64,000 bases of DNA, from positions 186,001 through 250,000 of the forward strand of contig CANMJH010000001.1 in assembly GCA_947498125.1 (NCBI GenBank), in the 5' to 3' direction. Shown piece by piece: positions 54,313-63,150 of this stretch. A program made the translations under genes and the position numbers. Below the pieces are notes generated by a model, which was not told where the DNA came from, did no database searches, and saw only the letters and a program-made list of their open reading frames with translations. This DNA comes from an uncultured Nioella sp. (GTDB taxonomy: Bacteria > Pseudomonadota > Alphaproteobacteria > Rhodobacterales > Rhodobacteraceae). The stretch's first letter is position 1. The number at the start of each line of letters is the position of its first letter.

Positions 54313-55236
54313 GTGCAAGCAACCATTCGATCAGAAGTAGAGTTCAAGGGAACCGGTCTGCATTCCGGCCGCCCTGTTCGCATGCGCCTTATTCCCGCTG
54401 CGGCCTCTTTTGGGATCTGGTTCCGCCGCTCTGACATTCGCGATTCTGACAATATGATCCCAGCCCGGTACGCTTTGGTTCCCCAAAGTCAGCTCTGCAC
54501 GCGCCTTGTGAATGAGGCTGGCGTCGAAGTGTCGACTGTTGAACATATTATGGCGGCATTGGCAGGGTGCGGCATCCATAACGCGATTGTTGATCTGGAT
54601 GCGCCAGAAGTGCCGATCATGGATGGATCCTCAGCGGAATTCGTACGCGGGATTCTGTCGCGGGGCGTGCAAGTTCAGGGCGCGCCGGTTCTGGCCGTGC
54701 AAATCTTAGAAGACGTGACCGTAACTCAAGGGGACGCCAGCGTGACTCTGTCGCCGTCAAACGGGTTAAGCATGCGCTTTGACATCGATTTCGAAGACGC
54801 TGCGATTGGCCAACAAAGTCACGAGATGGATCTTTCAAACGGTCATTTCGTGCGCGAGCTTTGCGATGCCCGGACCTTCTGCCGCCGCGCAGATGTTGAT
54901 GCGATGCAGGCCAATGGCCTCGCGCTTGGCGGCGTTCCCGGTGAAAACGCGGTTGTTTTTGATGGGGCCGAAGTTGTCAGCCCCGGTGGTTTGCGCCGGT
55001 TGGATGAGCCTGTGCGCCATAAGATGCTGGACGCGCTTGGCGATCTGGCGCTTGCTGGCGCCCCGATTCTGGGCGCTTACCACGGTGTGCGTGCCGGTCA
55101 TATGTTGACCAATCAGTTGTTGCGCGCGCTTTTTGCCCGCCCAACCGCATGGCGTTTGATTGAATGTAGCCCCGAACAGGCAGCCAGCCTGCCCGGTGTT
55201 GGTGTGAATCCTGCCGATCTGGCTGCTGTTGCCTGA
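54313..55236 (+). CDS. lpxC: UDP-3-O-acyl-N-acetylglucosamine deacetylase
   Basis: A 307-residue zinc deacetylase for the committed step of lipid A synthesis. Zinc ligands: the His in VEHIMAALAGCG and the His and Asp in RHKMLDALGDLALAG. EFKGTGLHSGRPVRM opens the fold; VDLDAPEVPIMDGSSAEFV is conserved. The GTG start at 54313 has AGGAG seven bases upstream; the longer in-frame start at 54151 is rejected. Confidence 0.97.
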   Translation: MQATIRSEVEFKGTGLHSGRPVRMRLIPAAASFGIWFRRSDIRDSDNMIPARYALVPQSQLCTRLVNEAGVEVSTVEHIMAALAGCGIHNAIVDLDAPEVPIMDGSSAEFVRGILSRGVQVQGAPVLAVQILEDVTVTQGDASVTLSPSNGLSMRFDIDFEDAAIGQQSHEMDLSNGHFVRELCDARTFCRRADVDAMQANGLALGGVPGENAVVFDGAEVVSPGGLRRLDEPVRHKMLDALGDLALAGAPILGAYHGVRAGHMLTNQLLRALFARPTAWRLIECSPEQAASLPGVGVNPADLAAVA

Positions 55237-55377
55237 ACCTGTCTGCAACGTCTTCCGTGCAAAGCGGAAAAGGGATCAATTCAGGCGTTTTGCCCTCAGA
55301 ATTAATGTGCTAGACCCTTTGCACAGGATGTGCGGGCACGTGTTGCCCGCCGAAAAGTCACGTGGGGAAATGAGCAC

Positions 55378-56235
55378 ATGGCGCGGGGGCAGAGAGCAAT
55401 GAATTCTGTCGGAAAAGCTGGGGTTACGGCCCTTCTTTTGCTGTCATTGACCGCATGCGCAGGCATGCGCGAGCGCAATCGTGAAGTGCCGCTGGAACAG
55501 CTAGAGGCGCAACCGATTTATGAGCGCGCGGAGGCAGAGCTGGAAGGCGGCCGCCCGGATGACGCAGCTGAGCTTTTCCTCGAAGTTGAACGCTTGCACC
55601 CTTATTCTGACTGGTCTCGCCGTGCGCTGATCATGGCGACCTATGCCTATCATCAGGATCGTGACTACGAGAATAGCCGCGCCACGGCGCAGCGCTTCCT
55701 TGATTTCTATCCCGGCGACGAAGATGCGGCCTATGCTCAGTATTTGTTGGCGCTTAGCTACTATGACCAGATCGACCAAGTGGGCCGCGATCAGGGCCTG
55801 ACCTATCAGGCGCTTCAGGCGCTCCGCACTGTGATCGAGCGGTATCCAGATAGCGAATATGCCGCTTCTGCGATCTTGAAATTTGACCTCGCTTTTGACC
55901 ATCTGGCTGGCAAGGAAATGGAAATCGGGCGCTACTATCTGCGCCGTGAGAACTATACCGCCGCCATTAACCGCTTCCGCGTTGTGGTCGAGCAGTTCCA
56001 GACGACCAGCCACACACCCGAGGCGCTTTTGCGATTGGTTGAGGCGTATCTGGCGCTTGGGTTGCCCAATGAAGCACAGACAGCAGGTGCAATCCTTGGT
56101 CATAACTTCCAAGCCTCGCCCTTCTATGACGATGCGTTTAATCAGTTGACGGACATGGATCTGGCACCAGAAGCCGCCGGTGAAAGCTGGCTGCGGGAAA
56201 TCTGGCAGCAGACAGTGCGTGGTAACTGGCTCTGA
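55378..56235 (+). CDS. bamD: Outer membrane assembly lipoprotein BamD
   Basis: 285 residues. A lipoprotein signal (VTALLLLSLTAC) puts a lipid-modified Cys in the outer membrane. Five tetratricopeptide-like repeats follow, with EVERLHPYSDWSRRALIM, the family-typical FLDFYPGDEDAAYAQYLLALSYYDQI and IERYPDSEYA. BamD helps BamA insert beta-barrel proteins. ATG at 55378 or 55399 could be the start; both leave the lipobox intact. recN follows after 28 bases. Confidence 0.95.
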   Translation: MARGQRAMNSVGKAGVTALLLLSLTACAGMRERNREVPLEQLEAQPIYERAEAELEGGRPDDAAELFLEVERLHPYSDWSRRALIMATYAYHQDRDYENSRATAQRFLDFYPGDEDAAYAQYLLALSYYDQIDQVGRDQGLTYQALQALRTVIERYPDSEYAASAILKFDLAFDHLAGKEMEIGRYYLRRENYTAAINRFRVVVEQFQTTSHTPEALLRLVEAYLALGLPNEAQTAGAILGHNFQASPFYDDAFNQLTDMDLAPEAAGESWLREIWQQTVRGNWL

Positions 56236-56263
56236 TCTTATAAAAGGGGCGCGAGGGCGCGGG

Positions 56264-57916
56264 ATGCTGCAAAGCCTCGATATCCGAGATCTTCTGATCA
56301 TCGACCGGCTGGCGCTTGAGTTCCAGCCGGGTCTTAACGTGCTGACCGGTGAAACCGGCGCGGGCAAATCCATTTTGCTGGATAGTCTTGGTTTTGTGCT
56401 GGGCTGGCGCGGGCGCGCTGATCTTGTGCGCAGCGGGGCAGAGCAAGGTGAGGTTGAAGCGGTCTTTGCATTGGGTCCTGATCACCCCGCGCATGGCGTT
56501 TTGGAAGAGGCTGGACTGCCGGGCGGCGAGGAGTTGATCCTGCGCCGCGTCAACACAGCGTCGGGCCGCAAAACGGCTTGGGTCAATGATCGCCGCGTGT
56601 CTGGCGACGTGCTGCGCCTGCTATCGGATTGCTTGGTTGAACTACACGGCCAGCAAGATGATCGCGGGCTTCTTGATCCGCGGGGCCACCGCGCGATGCT
56701 TGACGAATACGGCCAGCTTGGGCCGATGCAGGCCAAGGTCAATACAGCGTGGCGCGCCAAATATGCGGCTGCAAAAGCGCTCGAAACGGCTGAGGCGGGG
56801 CTTGCGGAATTGCAGGCCGAGGAAGAGTTCCTGCGCCATGCCGTTGGTGAGCTTGATGCGCTCGACCCCCAACCCGGCGAAGAAGATCAGCTCGACGCGG
56901 CGCGGCGGCTGATGCAGGGCGCTGAAAAGATGCGCGCGGATGTGTCCCGGGCGATTGAGGCGCTTGGCGGGCAGGGGGCAGAAGGCGCAATGGGCGATGC
57001 CCTGCGCTGGCTGGAAGGGCTGAGCGAAAAGGCCGAAGGCGGGTTGGACGCGGCTTTGGCTGCGCTGGAACGCGCCATGGTCGAATTGGGCGAGGCGCAA
57101 AGCGGCGTTGAAGGATTTGCGGACCGGCTAAGCTTTAATCCTGTAGAATTGGAAGAGGCGGAAGAGCGTCTTTTTGCGTTGCGCGCACTGGCCCGCAAAC
57201 ACGGTGTTCCTGCAGATGAGCTGGGAGAATTTGCACAGGATTTGCGCGCCAGACTCGACGCGCTTGACCGCTCGGACGCGCATTTGGCGACGCTTCGATC
57301 CAATCTTAAAGCGGCTGATGCGGATTATAGCGATGCTGCCTTGCGCCTTAGGGATGCGCGCCGCTCGGCTGCGGTAAAGCTTGATAAACGGATTATGAGC
57401 GAACTTGCGCCCCTTAAAATGGAGCGCGCGGTGTTTCAGACACTGCTGAGCGAAGATACGCCTGGCCCGCAAGGCATCGACACTGTGACGTTCTCGGCAG
57501 CCACCAATCCCGGTGCGCCTGCCGGGGCGCTTAATAAGATCGCGTCAGGGGGTGAGCTGTCTCGGTTCCTTCTGGCTATGAAGGTCTGCCTTTCTGAGCG
57601 CAGCGAAGGCCTGACCATGATTTTCGACGAGATTGATCGCGGCGTTGGCGGTGCAACCGCCGATGCAGTGGGGCGGCGGTTGGCCTCGTTGGCAGAGGGG
57701 GGGCAGATCCTCGTTGTCACCCATTCCCCGCAGGTTGCAGCGCTTGGTCAACATCACTGGCGCGTTGAAAAATCACAAACGGCGGGTGAAACCCGCAGCC
57801 GCGTCGTTCCTTTGGATGCCCCCGCGCGCGTGGATGAAGTGGCCCGCATGCTGTCAGGCGACCGCATTACCGAAGCGGCGCGTGCAGCAGCCGAAGCATT
57901 GCTCAAGGCCGGATAA
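56264..57916 (+). CDS. recN: DNA repair protein RecN
   Basis: A 550-residue SMC-like ATPase for double-strand break repair. Walker A is LTGETGAGKSILLDSLGF, the signature motif IASGGELSRFLLAMK and Walker B LTMIFDEIDRGVGG. The middle is a coiled coil (about 155-370) rich in Glu, Ala and Leu. The start MLQSLDIRDLLIID at 56264 is typical; the upstream extension overlaps bamD and is not used. The bamD-recN order is common in alphaproteobacteria. Confidence 0.97.
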   Translation: MLQSLDIRDLLIIDRLALEFQPGLNVLTGETGAGKSILLDSLGFVLGWRGRADLVRSGAEQGEVEAVFALGPDHPAHGVLEEAGLPGGEELILRRVNTASGRKTAWVNDRRVSGDVLRLLSDCLVELHGQQDDRGLLDPRGHRAMLDEYGQLGPMQAKVNTAWRAKYAAAKALETAEAGLAELQAEEEFLRHAVGELDALDPQPGEEDQLDAARRLMQGAEKMRADVSRAIEALGGQGAEGAMGDALRWLEGLSEKAEGGLDAALAALERAMVELGEAQSGVEGFADRLSFNPVELEEAEERLFALRALARKHGVPADELGEFAQDLRARLDALDRSDAHLATLRSNLKAADADYSDAALRLRDARRSAAVKLDKRIMSELAPLKMERAVFQTLLSEDTPGPQGIDTVTFSAATNPGAPAGALNKIASGGELSRFLLAMKVCLSERSEGLTMIFDEIDRGVGGATADAVGRRLASLAEGGQILVVTHSPQVAALGQHHWRVEKSQTAGETRSRVVPLDAPARVDEVARMLSGDRITEAARAAAEALLKAG

Positions 57917-58093
57917 AACCGCCTGCCCAAATTGCGGGCATTGCCCAAAAATGCACAGTTTTTTTCCGCTTTGGTGATTTTAATCAATTGATAACTTGTC
58001 TACTGTCGACCTAATCCCGCGCGGAGGGCCGGCCCCAAGGCCCCATGTGTTTCGCGACTGAAATTTCTGGGGTCAAAGAGGGACAAGGACGGT

Positions 58094-59782
58094 TTGACCA
58101 AACCCAGCCACCCCCAAAACCAAGCTGCCGCTCCAAAGCGGCAAACCGGCCTTCAGGCCGGCTGGGCCAATTTGGCCAATAAGGCTAAGGGGCAAATCCT
58201 CTTTTGGTTTTTGGCGCTGATTCTTGGGGTGGCTTCGGGCTATATGACTTTGCTTTTCCGCAAGGCTATCAATTGGTTACAGACAACTCTTTACACAGTC
58301 GAAGATCCCCGCCTTTTGCATAGCTTTGCCGCTGAATTGCCTTGGTATTGGGTCCTGATGCTTCCGATTTGCGGCGGGCTGATTGTTGGCATCATCTTGC
58401 ATATTTTTACCCCCGATGGGCGGGTGCGGTCGGTTGCAGATGTGATTGAGGGCGCAGCACTGGCCGATGGCCGGGTCGAAAAACGCGCAGGGCTAGGGTC
58501 AGGGCTGGCCTCGCTAGTGACGCTCAGCACAGGCGGCTCGACGGGCCGCGAAGGGCCCGTGGTGCATCTGGCGGCTGTGATCTCCTCATGGGTGTCGGAC
58601 AAGATCGGTGCCAGTGGAATTACCGGCCGCGACCTGCTTGGCTGCGCCGTTGCTGCCGCTGTGTCCGCTTCGTTCAACGCGCCAATTGCCGGGGCGCTTT
58701 TCGCGCTTGAGGTTGTCTTGCGCCATTTCGCCGTTCACGCCTTTGCGCCCATCGTCATCGCCTCGGTCGCGGGGACCGTGATGAACCGGCTGGAATTTGG
58801 CAATGTCACCGAGTTTCAATTGGGCAATGACAGCGCGCTTGAATTTTATGTTGAGCTTCCGGCCTTTCTTATTCTCGGCCTGCTATCTGGCCTAGTGGCC
58901 GCCATCCTAATGCGGACGATCTTCTGGGCGGATGATCTGGGCTCGCTGGTACAGCGATTAACACGAATGCCGCGTTGGTTGCGCCCGGCGGCGGCAGGGC
59001 TTGGCCTAGGCGGGCTGGCTATTTTCTTTCCGCACATCATCGGCGTTGGATATGAGACCACCTCGGCAGCCCTAACGGGGCAGCTTTTATTACATGAAGC
59101 GATCATTTTCGCGATGCTTAAGGTCGTCGCCACATCTGTGACGATGGCGGGGCGCATGGGCGGCGGGGTCTTTTCGCCTGCATTGATGGTTGGCGCGTTA
59201 ACCGGTCTGGCCTTTGGTATGGTCGCGACATCGATCTTTCCCAATGTCTCGGGCTCTGAAACTCTTTATGCGCTGGCCGGGATGGGCGCCGTGGGGGCTG
59301 CTGTGTTGGGCGCGCCGATTTCCACCACTCTGATCGTGTTTGAACTGACGGGCGACTGGCAAACGGGCATTGCGGTAATGGTGTCCATTTCGCTTTCGAC
59401 CGCCGTGGCCAGCCGTCTTGTGCATCGATCCTTTTTCCTGACCCAACTTGAGAAGCGGAACATCCATCTGGCGGCAGGGCCGCAGGCCTATCTTTTGTCG
59501 ATGTTCCGGGTCGAAAAAGTGATGCGGCCGATGGATCAAGAAGGTTTGCCGCCAATCGCGAAATTAGAGGAGTTGCAAGGGCAGGGCGCGTGTCTTGATG
59601 GCGCGTCGACCCTAGAAAGCGCCTTGCCGTTTTTCGAGCGGACAGGCCTTGATTTCATTCCGGTTGTTCGTGTCGGTGGGCGCGCGCTTGATCCTGAAAT
59701 CATTGGGGTGCTTTATCAGGTCGACGCGCTCAAAGCCTATAATTCCGCGCTGGCGGCCACCGCAGAAGAAGAGCATAGCTAA
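58094..59782 (+). CDS. ClC family chloride channel/transporter with a C-terminal CBS-like region
   Basis: 562 residues. A ClC core (about 35-440) has the anion filter segments STGGSTGREGPVVH (gating Glu at 153), SASFNAPIAGALFALEVV and GMGAVGAAVLGAPIS. At the position of the internal proton glutamate of ClC antiporters the sequence is E206-V207, as in channels, so it may be a channel; this rests on alignment from memory. The last 90 residues look like a single CBS module. The TTG start at 58094 follows GGACAAGGACGG. Confidence 0.88.
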   Translation: MTKPSHPQNQAAAPKRQTGLQAGWANLANKAKGQILFWFLALILGVASGYMTLLFRKAINWLQTTLYTVEDPRLLHSFAAELPWYWVLMLPICGGLIVGIILHIFTPDGRVRSVADVIEGAALADGRVEKRAGLGSGLASLVTLSTGGSTGREGPVVHLAAVISSWVSDKIGASGITGRDLLGCAVAAAVSASFNAPIAGALFALEVVLRHFAVHAFAPIVIASVAGTVMNRLEFGNVTEFQLGNDSALEFYVELPAFLILGLLSGLVAAILMRTIFWADDLGSLVQRLTRMPRWLRPAAAGLGLGGLAIFFPHIIGVGYETTSAALTGQLLLHEAIIFAMLKVVATSVTMAGRMGGGVFSPALMVGALTGLAFGMVATSIFPNVSGSETLYALAGMGAVGAAVLGAPISTTLIVFELTGDWQTGIAVMVSISLSTAVASRLVHRSFFLTQLEKRNIHLAAGPQAYLLSMFRVEKVMRPMDQEGLPPIAKLEELQGQGACLDGASTLESALPFFERTGLDFIPVVRVGGRALDPEIIGVLYQVDALKAYNSALAATAEEEHS

Positions 59783-59813
59783 CAGCCTTCTCTTGATCTG
59801 ACAGGCCAATTCG

Positions 59814-60896
59814 ATGACTTTGCATGTCATGAATTTTTTAAAAACTTTCCGCCCCGCTGCTTTCGGCATTTTCGCCGCGATCAGCCTCACCGCGCCGATT
59901 GAGGCGCAATCGCGCACGGACGCTCTCCGTGATCTTCTAGCAGAAACTCCCGCAGCCATGTTTGACGGCCCCTCCGCCCATCTTGAATTTGGGGATCTGT
60001 CGATTGGCCGACAAATCGCGGCGCTTGGGCTGCTGCATGGGTACCACCAGGATACAGATTTTGGCGCATTGGCCCGCACAATGCCGGTGTTCTGGGGTGA
60101 AAACTTCGCACCTATTCTGGATGAGTTCCCCGAGCGGGTTGGTTTTGAGCTTTCCCAAATCGATACGGTTCTGGTTGCGCAAAATTTGCCGGAAAACCTA
60201 TCGCTCTTTAACTTTGACGTGCGGGTGCCTTTGACTGTCGCACCGGCCTTGCAACAGGCAAGTTATTCGCTCCAGCAATGGGGGGATCATCCGATCTGGA
60301 TACGCGGAGAGGAGGACTTTTCGATTTCTTTGCGGGATCGCACGGATGTTTTTGGTCGCAGAATGGGCGCGTCATCCCGGATTTGGCTGGATAACGATTT
60401 ACTACGTCACAGCGCGAGCACCGCCATGATGGAGGAGATGATCATCCATGATAGTCTGAGAACGACCGAATTGCCGGGCCTCATGGCTCTGGTTTCTTTG
60501 CTGGATGGGGACTATCTTGGCGCAGGCGACCTTGCCACCGTGCAGTTCTACCCCGGCGCGGCCATATCTGAGGCTGCACAAACCGTGATGTTTGCCGATT
60601 TTGCGGACGGTCTGACGGATCGGGCTGTCTTGGCCCTTCTTAGCGACACTGCGCTTGAGGCCCTGACGTTGCAGCGGGATCTATCGCTTTATTGGCCCAC
60701 TGGCCCCGGTCAGCATATCAGCGAGGCGGGCGGCACGTCGGAAGTGATCTCGGGCGTGACAGAAGATGCCCGCCCATGGGTTGCGTTGATTGTGGAAACC
60801 ACCCGCGATTACGATCCGGCTGTTCTGAGAAATCTCGGTCTGCATGTCATGCTGACCGAGATGTATCGAGGCGAGCTTCAAGCCCGCCTCAACTAG
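59814..60896 (+). CDS. Secreted protein of unknown function
   Basis: 360 residues with a signal peptide (FGIFAAISLTAPIEA, cleavage before QSR). The mature part is soluble, mixed alpha/beta, with FWGENFAPILDEFPERVGFE, WIRGEEDFSISLRDR and a Pro/Trp-rich VTEDARPWVALIVETTRDYD. I see no catalytic motif or repeats. ATG at 59814 or 59829 could start it. It follows the ClC gene by 31 bases and is convergent with a DUF427 gene, so it may be co-transcribed with the channel. Confidence 0.65.
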   Translation: MTLHVMNFLKTFRPAAFGIFAAISLTAPIEAQSRTDALRDLLAETPAAMFDGPSAHLEFGDLSIGRQIAALGLLHGYHQDTDFGALARTMPVFWGENFAPILDEFPERVGFELSQIDTVLVAQNLPENLSLFNFDVRVPLTVAPALQQASYSLQQWGDHPIWIRGEEDFSISLRDRTDVFGRRMGASSRIWLDNDLLRHSASTAMMEEMIIHDSLRTTELPGLMALVSLLDGDYLGAGDLATVQFYPGAAISEAAQTVMFADFADGLTDRAVLALLSDTALEALTLQRDLSLYWPTGPGQHISEAGGTSEVISGVTEDARPWVALIVETTRDYDPAVLRNLGLHVMLTEMYRGELQARLN

Positions 60897-60899
60897 GCG

Positions 60900-61238
60900 T
60901 TACAGCTTTTCGACGGCCACGCCATCGCTGTAAAAGGCCAAATATCCAGCGATATCAGCGACTGCTGGTTTTGGGTCATCATAGCTCCAGGCGGCATCTT
61001 CCAAGGTCGTGCTTTTGGTAACGATTGAGAAAAACTGCTTGTCACCCTTATTGGGTACATAACTGGTTTTGTCGCTTGCATCCAAGAACGCCATGCCAAC
61101 ATCGGTACGCGGAAAATAGATGACGGGGGGCAAGTCGCCTTCGGTCAATTCCAGCGCGTCCGAGCTTTCACCCAAAACAGCGCCACCAGCGCGCACAACC
61201 CATGTGCCTTTTGCCTTCCGAATAGTCATATCAGTCAT
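60900..61238 (-). CDS. DUF427 family protein
   Basis: 112 residues. The family pattern is present: KGTWVVRAGGAVLGESSDAL, PPVIYFPRTDVGMAFL, YVPNKGDKQFFSI and AAWSYDDPKPAVADIAGYLA. DUF427 proteins are small beta-rich cytoplasmic proteins without a firmly known function. The ATG at 61238 has AGAAGGACAG at good spacing. The next gene upstream on this strand is aminopeptidase P, 69 bases away. Confidence 0.88.
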   Translation of the reverse strand: MTDMTIRKAKGTWVVRAGGAVLGESSDALELTEGDLPPVIYFPRTDVGMAFLDASDKTSYVPNKGDKQFFSIVTKSTTLEDAAWSYDDPKPAVADIAGYLAFYSDGVAVEKL

Positions 61239-61307
61239 CGATCTGTCCTTCTTGCAACGCTAACAGCACCGCAGCATCCTTATCGCTACGTCTGTTACGG
61301 TTTTATG

Positions 61308-63101
61308 TCATAAGGGCGCTGTGGCCTGCCTCAGCCAGTGGGCCGCGCTCTCCTCAAGCGCCGGCAGCAGCTTTTCCGCCGTCGCCGCATGATAGGCGTT
61401 TAGCCATTCGATTTCGCCTGCGTTCAGCAGGGATGCGTCAATGAGACGCCGGTCGATTGGGGCATAGGTCAGAGTTTCAAAGCTTAGCATCGCACGAGCA
61501 TCGCCGCCTTCAATCTCTGCGGCGTCTTGAACAACAATAAGATTCTCGATGCGGATGCCAAACGCCCCCTCGCGGTAATACCCCGGTTCATTCGACAAGA
61601 TCATCCCCGGCTCCAACGGGACATCGCTGACCCGGCTGATGCGTTGCGGTCCTTCATGGACGCTAAGATAGACCCCAACGCCATGGCCTGTTCCATGATC
61701 GTAATCACGCCCGGCCATCCACAGCGGCGCACGCGCCAGCGCATCAATATGCGCGCCGGAAATGCCCTTGGGAAAAACAAGCCGCGAGACTGCGATCATG
61801 CCTTTCAGAACTTGCGTGAAGGCCGTTCGTTCTTCAGCGCCGACAGTGCCAATCGGCATGACACGCGTGATATCGGTTGTGCCATCTTCATATTGTCCAC
61901 CGGAATCAACGAGATAGAGTTGCCCGGGTTGCAGCGTTGCATTGGTCTCTTCCGTCACGCGGTAATGCACAATCGCGCCGTTTGGCCCGGCACCCGAGAT
62001 TGTGTCGAATGCGATGTCTTTCAACACGCCCGTATCTGCGCGAAACCCTTCCAACGCCTTGGCGCAGTCGATTTCAGTCACAGTGCCGGCGTCTGCATTC
62101 TGATCAAACCAGTGCATAAATCTGACCATCGCCGCGCCATCGCGGATATGAGCCGCACGCGTTGCCGCAATCTCGGCCAGCGTTTTGCAGGCCTTGGGCA
62201 AGATACACGGGTCATCGGCGGCTTGGATCTCGATACCGGCCTCTCTTAGTATCAGGCTAACTTGATGTGGCGCGGTGGCGGGATCAACGCGAACTGGGCC
62301 AGACAGAGCGGCCAAATGCGCGTCGAACGCGCCCCACTCTTTTATGGTAATTGAAGGATCTGGCCCCAACGGCGCAAATTTTGAGATGTCGGAGAACAGA
62401 GTAACGAGCCCATCATTGTCGATGACGGCAAAGCATTGCACGACGGGCAAATGCAGAAGGTCTCCCCCCCGGATATTGAGCAACCAATTGATTGAATCCG
62501 GTAACGTCAAAACAGCAGCTTTTTGGCCGGAAGCGGTCAATATTTTTGCGATTTCCGCGCGTTTTTCGCCAGATGTCTTCCCCGCAAGTTTGGCAGGATA
62601 AGCCGTTGCAGGCGCAGAAGGCCGGGGCGGTTGATCATCCCAAATTGCATCAACAGCGTTGTCGATTGGGGTAAGGGTAATGTCGGTCGAGGCAAAGGCA
62701 GCTCGTAAACGCGCGATTTCCTTGCTGGTATGAAGCCAAGGATCAAAGCCGACAACGCCGCCCTCTGGCAGTTGTTCTATTAGCCAATTCTCAAGTTGGG
62801 TCTCGGGCCAATGAACGGGTGTAAACTCTGATGCGATCTGTGATTTGACTTGTACACGGTAGCGTCCATCGACGAAGACGCCTGCAATCTCTGGCAAGAT
62901 TGCCCCAAACCCGGCCGAGCCAGTAAATCCTGTCAGCCAAGCCAACCGTTCGTCCCGCTTGGCAACGTATTCCCCCTGATGGGCATCGGCGCGCGGCACC
63001 AAAAAGCCGGTTAAGTCACGTCGCGCCAATTCCTCGCGCAATCGCGCCAGACGTGGGGGGCCATTTTCGGGCTGGGTCGAGGCGTTGAAGCTTTGAAACA
63101 T
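61308..63101 (-). CDS. Xaa-Pro aminopeptidase (M24B, aminopeptidase P type)
   Basis: 597 residues, the long three-domain form found in eukaryotes and alphaproteobacteria. Two creatinase-like N-terminal domains (LTGFLVPRADAHQGEYV and LPDSINWLLNIRGGDLLHL) precede the pita-bread metallopeptidase. Metal ligands lie in YLVDSGGQYEDGTTDITRV, HGTGHGVGVYLSVHEGP and LSNEPGYYREGAFGIRIEN. It removes residues preceding proline from peptides. ATG at 63101 follows GAGGTCCT. Confidence 0.93.
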   Translation of the reverse strand: MFQSFNASTQPENGPPRLARLREELARRDLTGFLVPRADAHQGEYVAKRDERLAWLTGFTGSAGFGAILPEIAGVFVDGRYRVQVKSQIASEFTPVHWPETQLENWLIEQLPEGGVVGFDPWLHTSKEIARLRAAFASTDITLTPIDNAVDAIWDDQPPRPSAPATAYPAKLAGKTSGEKRAEIAKILTASGQKAAVLTLPDSINWLLNIRGGDLLHLPVVQCFAVIDNDGLVTLFSDISKFAPLGPDPSITIKEWGAFDAHLAALSGPVRVDPATAPHQVSLILREAGIEIQAADDPCILPKACKTLAEIAATRAAHIRDGAAMVRFMHWFDQNADAGTVTEIDCAKALEGFRADTGVLKDIAFDTISGAGPNGAIVHYRVTEETNATLQPGQLYLVDSGGQYEDGTTDITRVMPIGTVGAEERTAFTQVLKGMIAVSRLVFPKGISGAHIDALARAPLWMAGRDYDHGTGHGVGVYLSVHEGPQRISRVSDVPLEPGMILSNEPGYYREGAFGIRIENLIVVQDAAEIEGGDARAMLSFETLTYAPIDRRLIDASLLNAGEIEWLNAYHAATAEKLLPALEESAAHWLRQATAPL

Positions 63102-63150
63102 AGGACCTCAGGTCAAGAATGGTGATGTGCCGTTTGTGGTAGATTTGACG

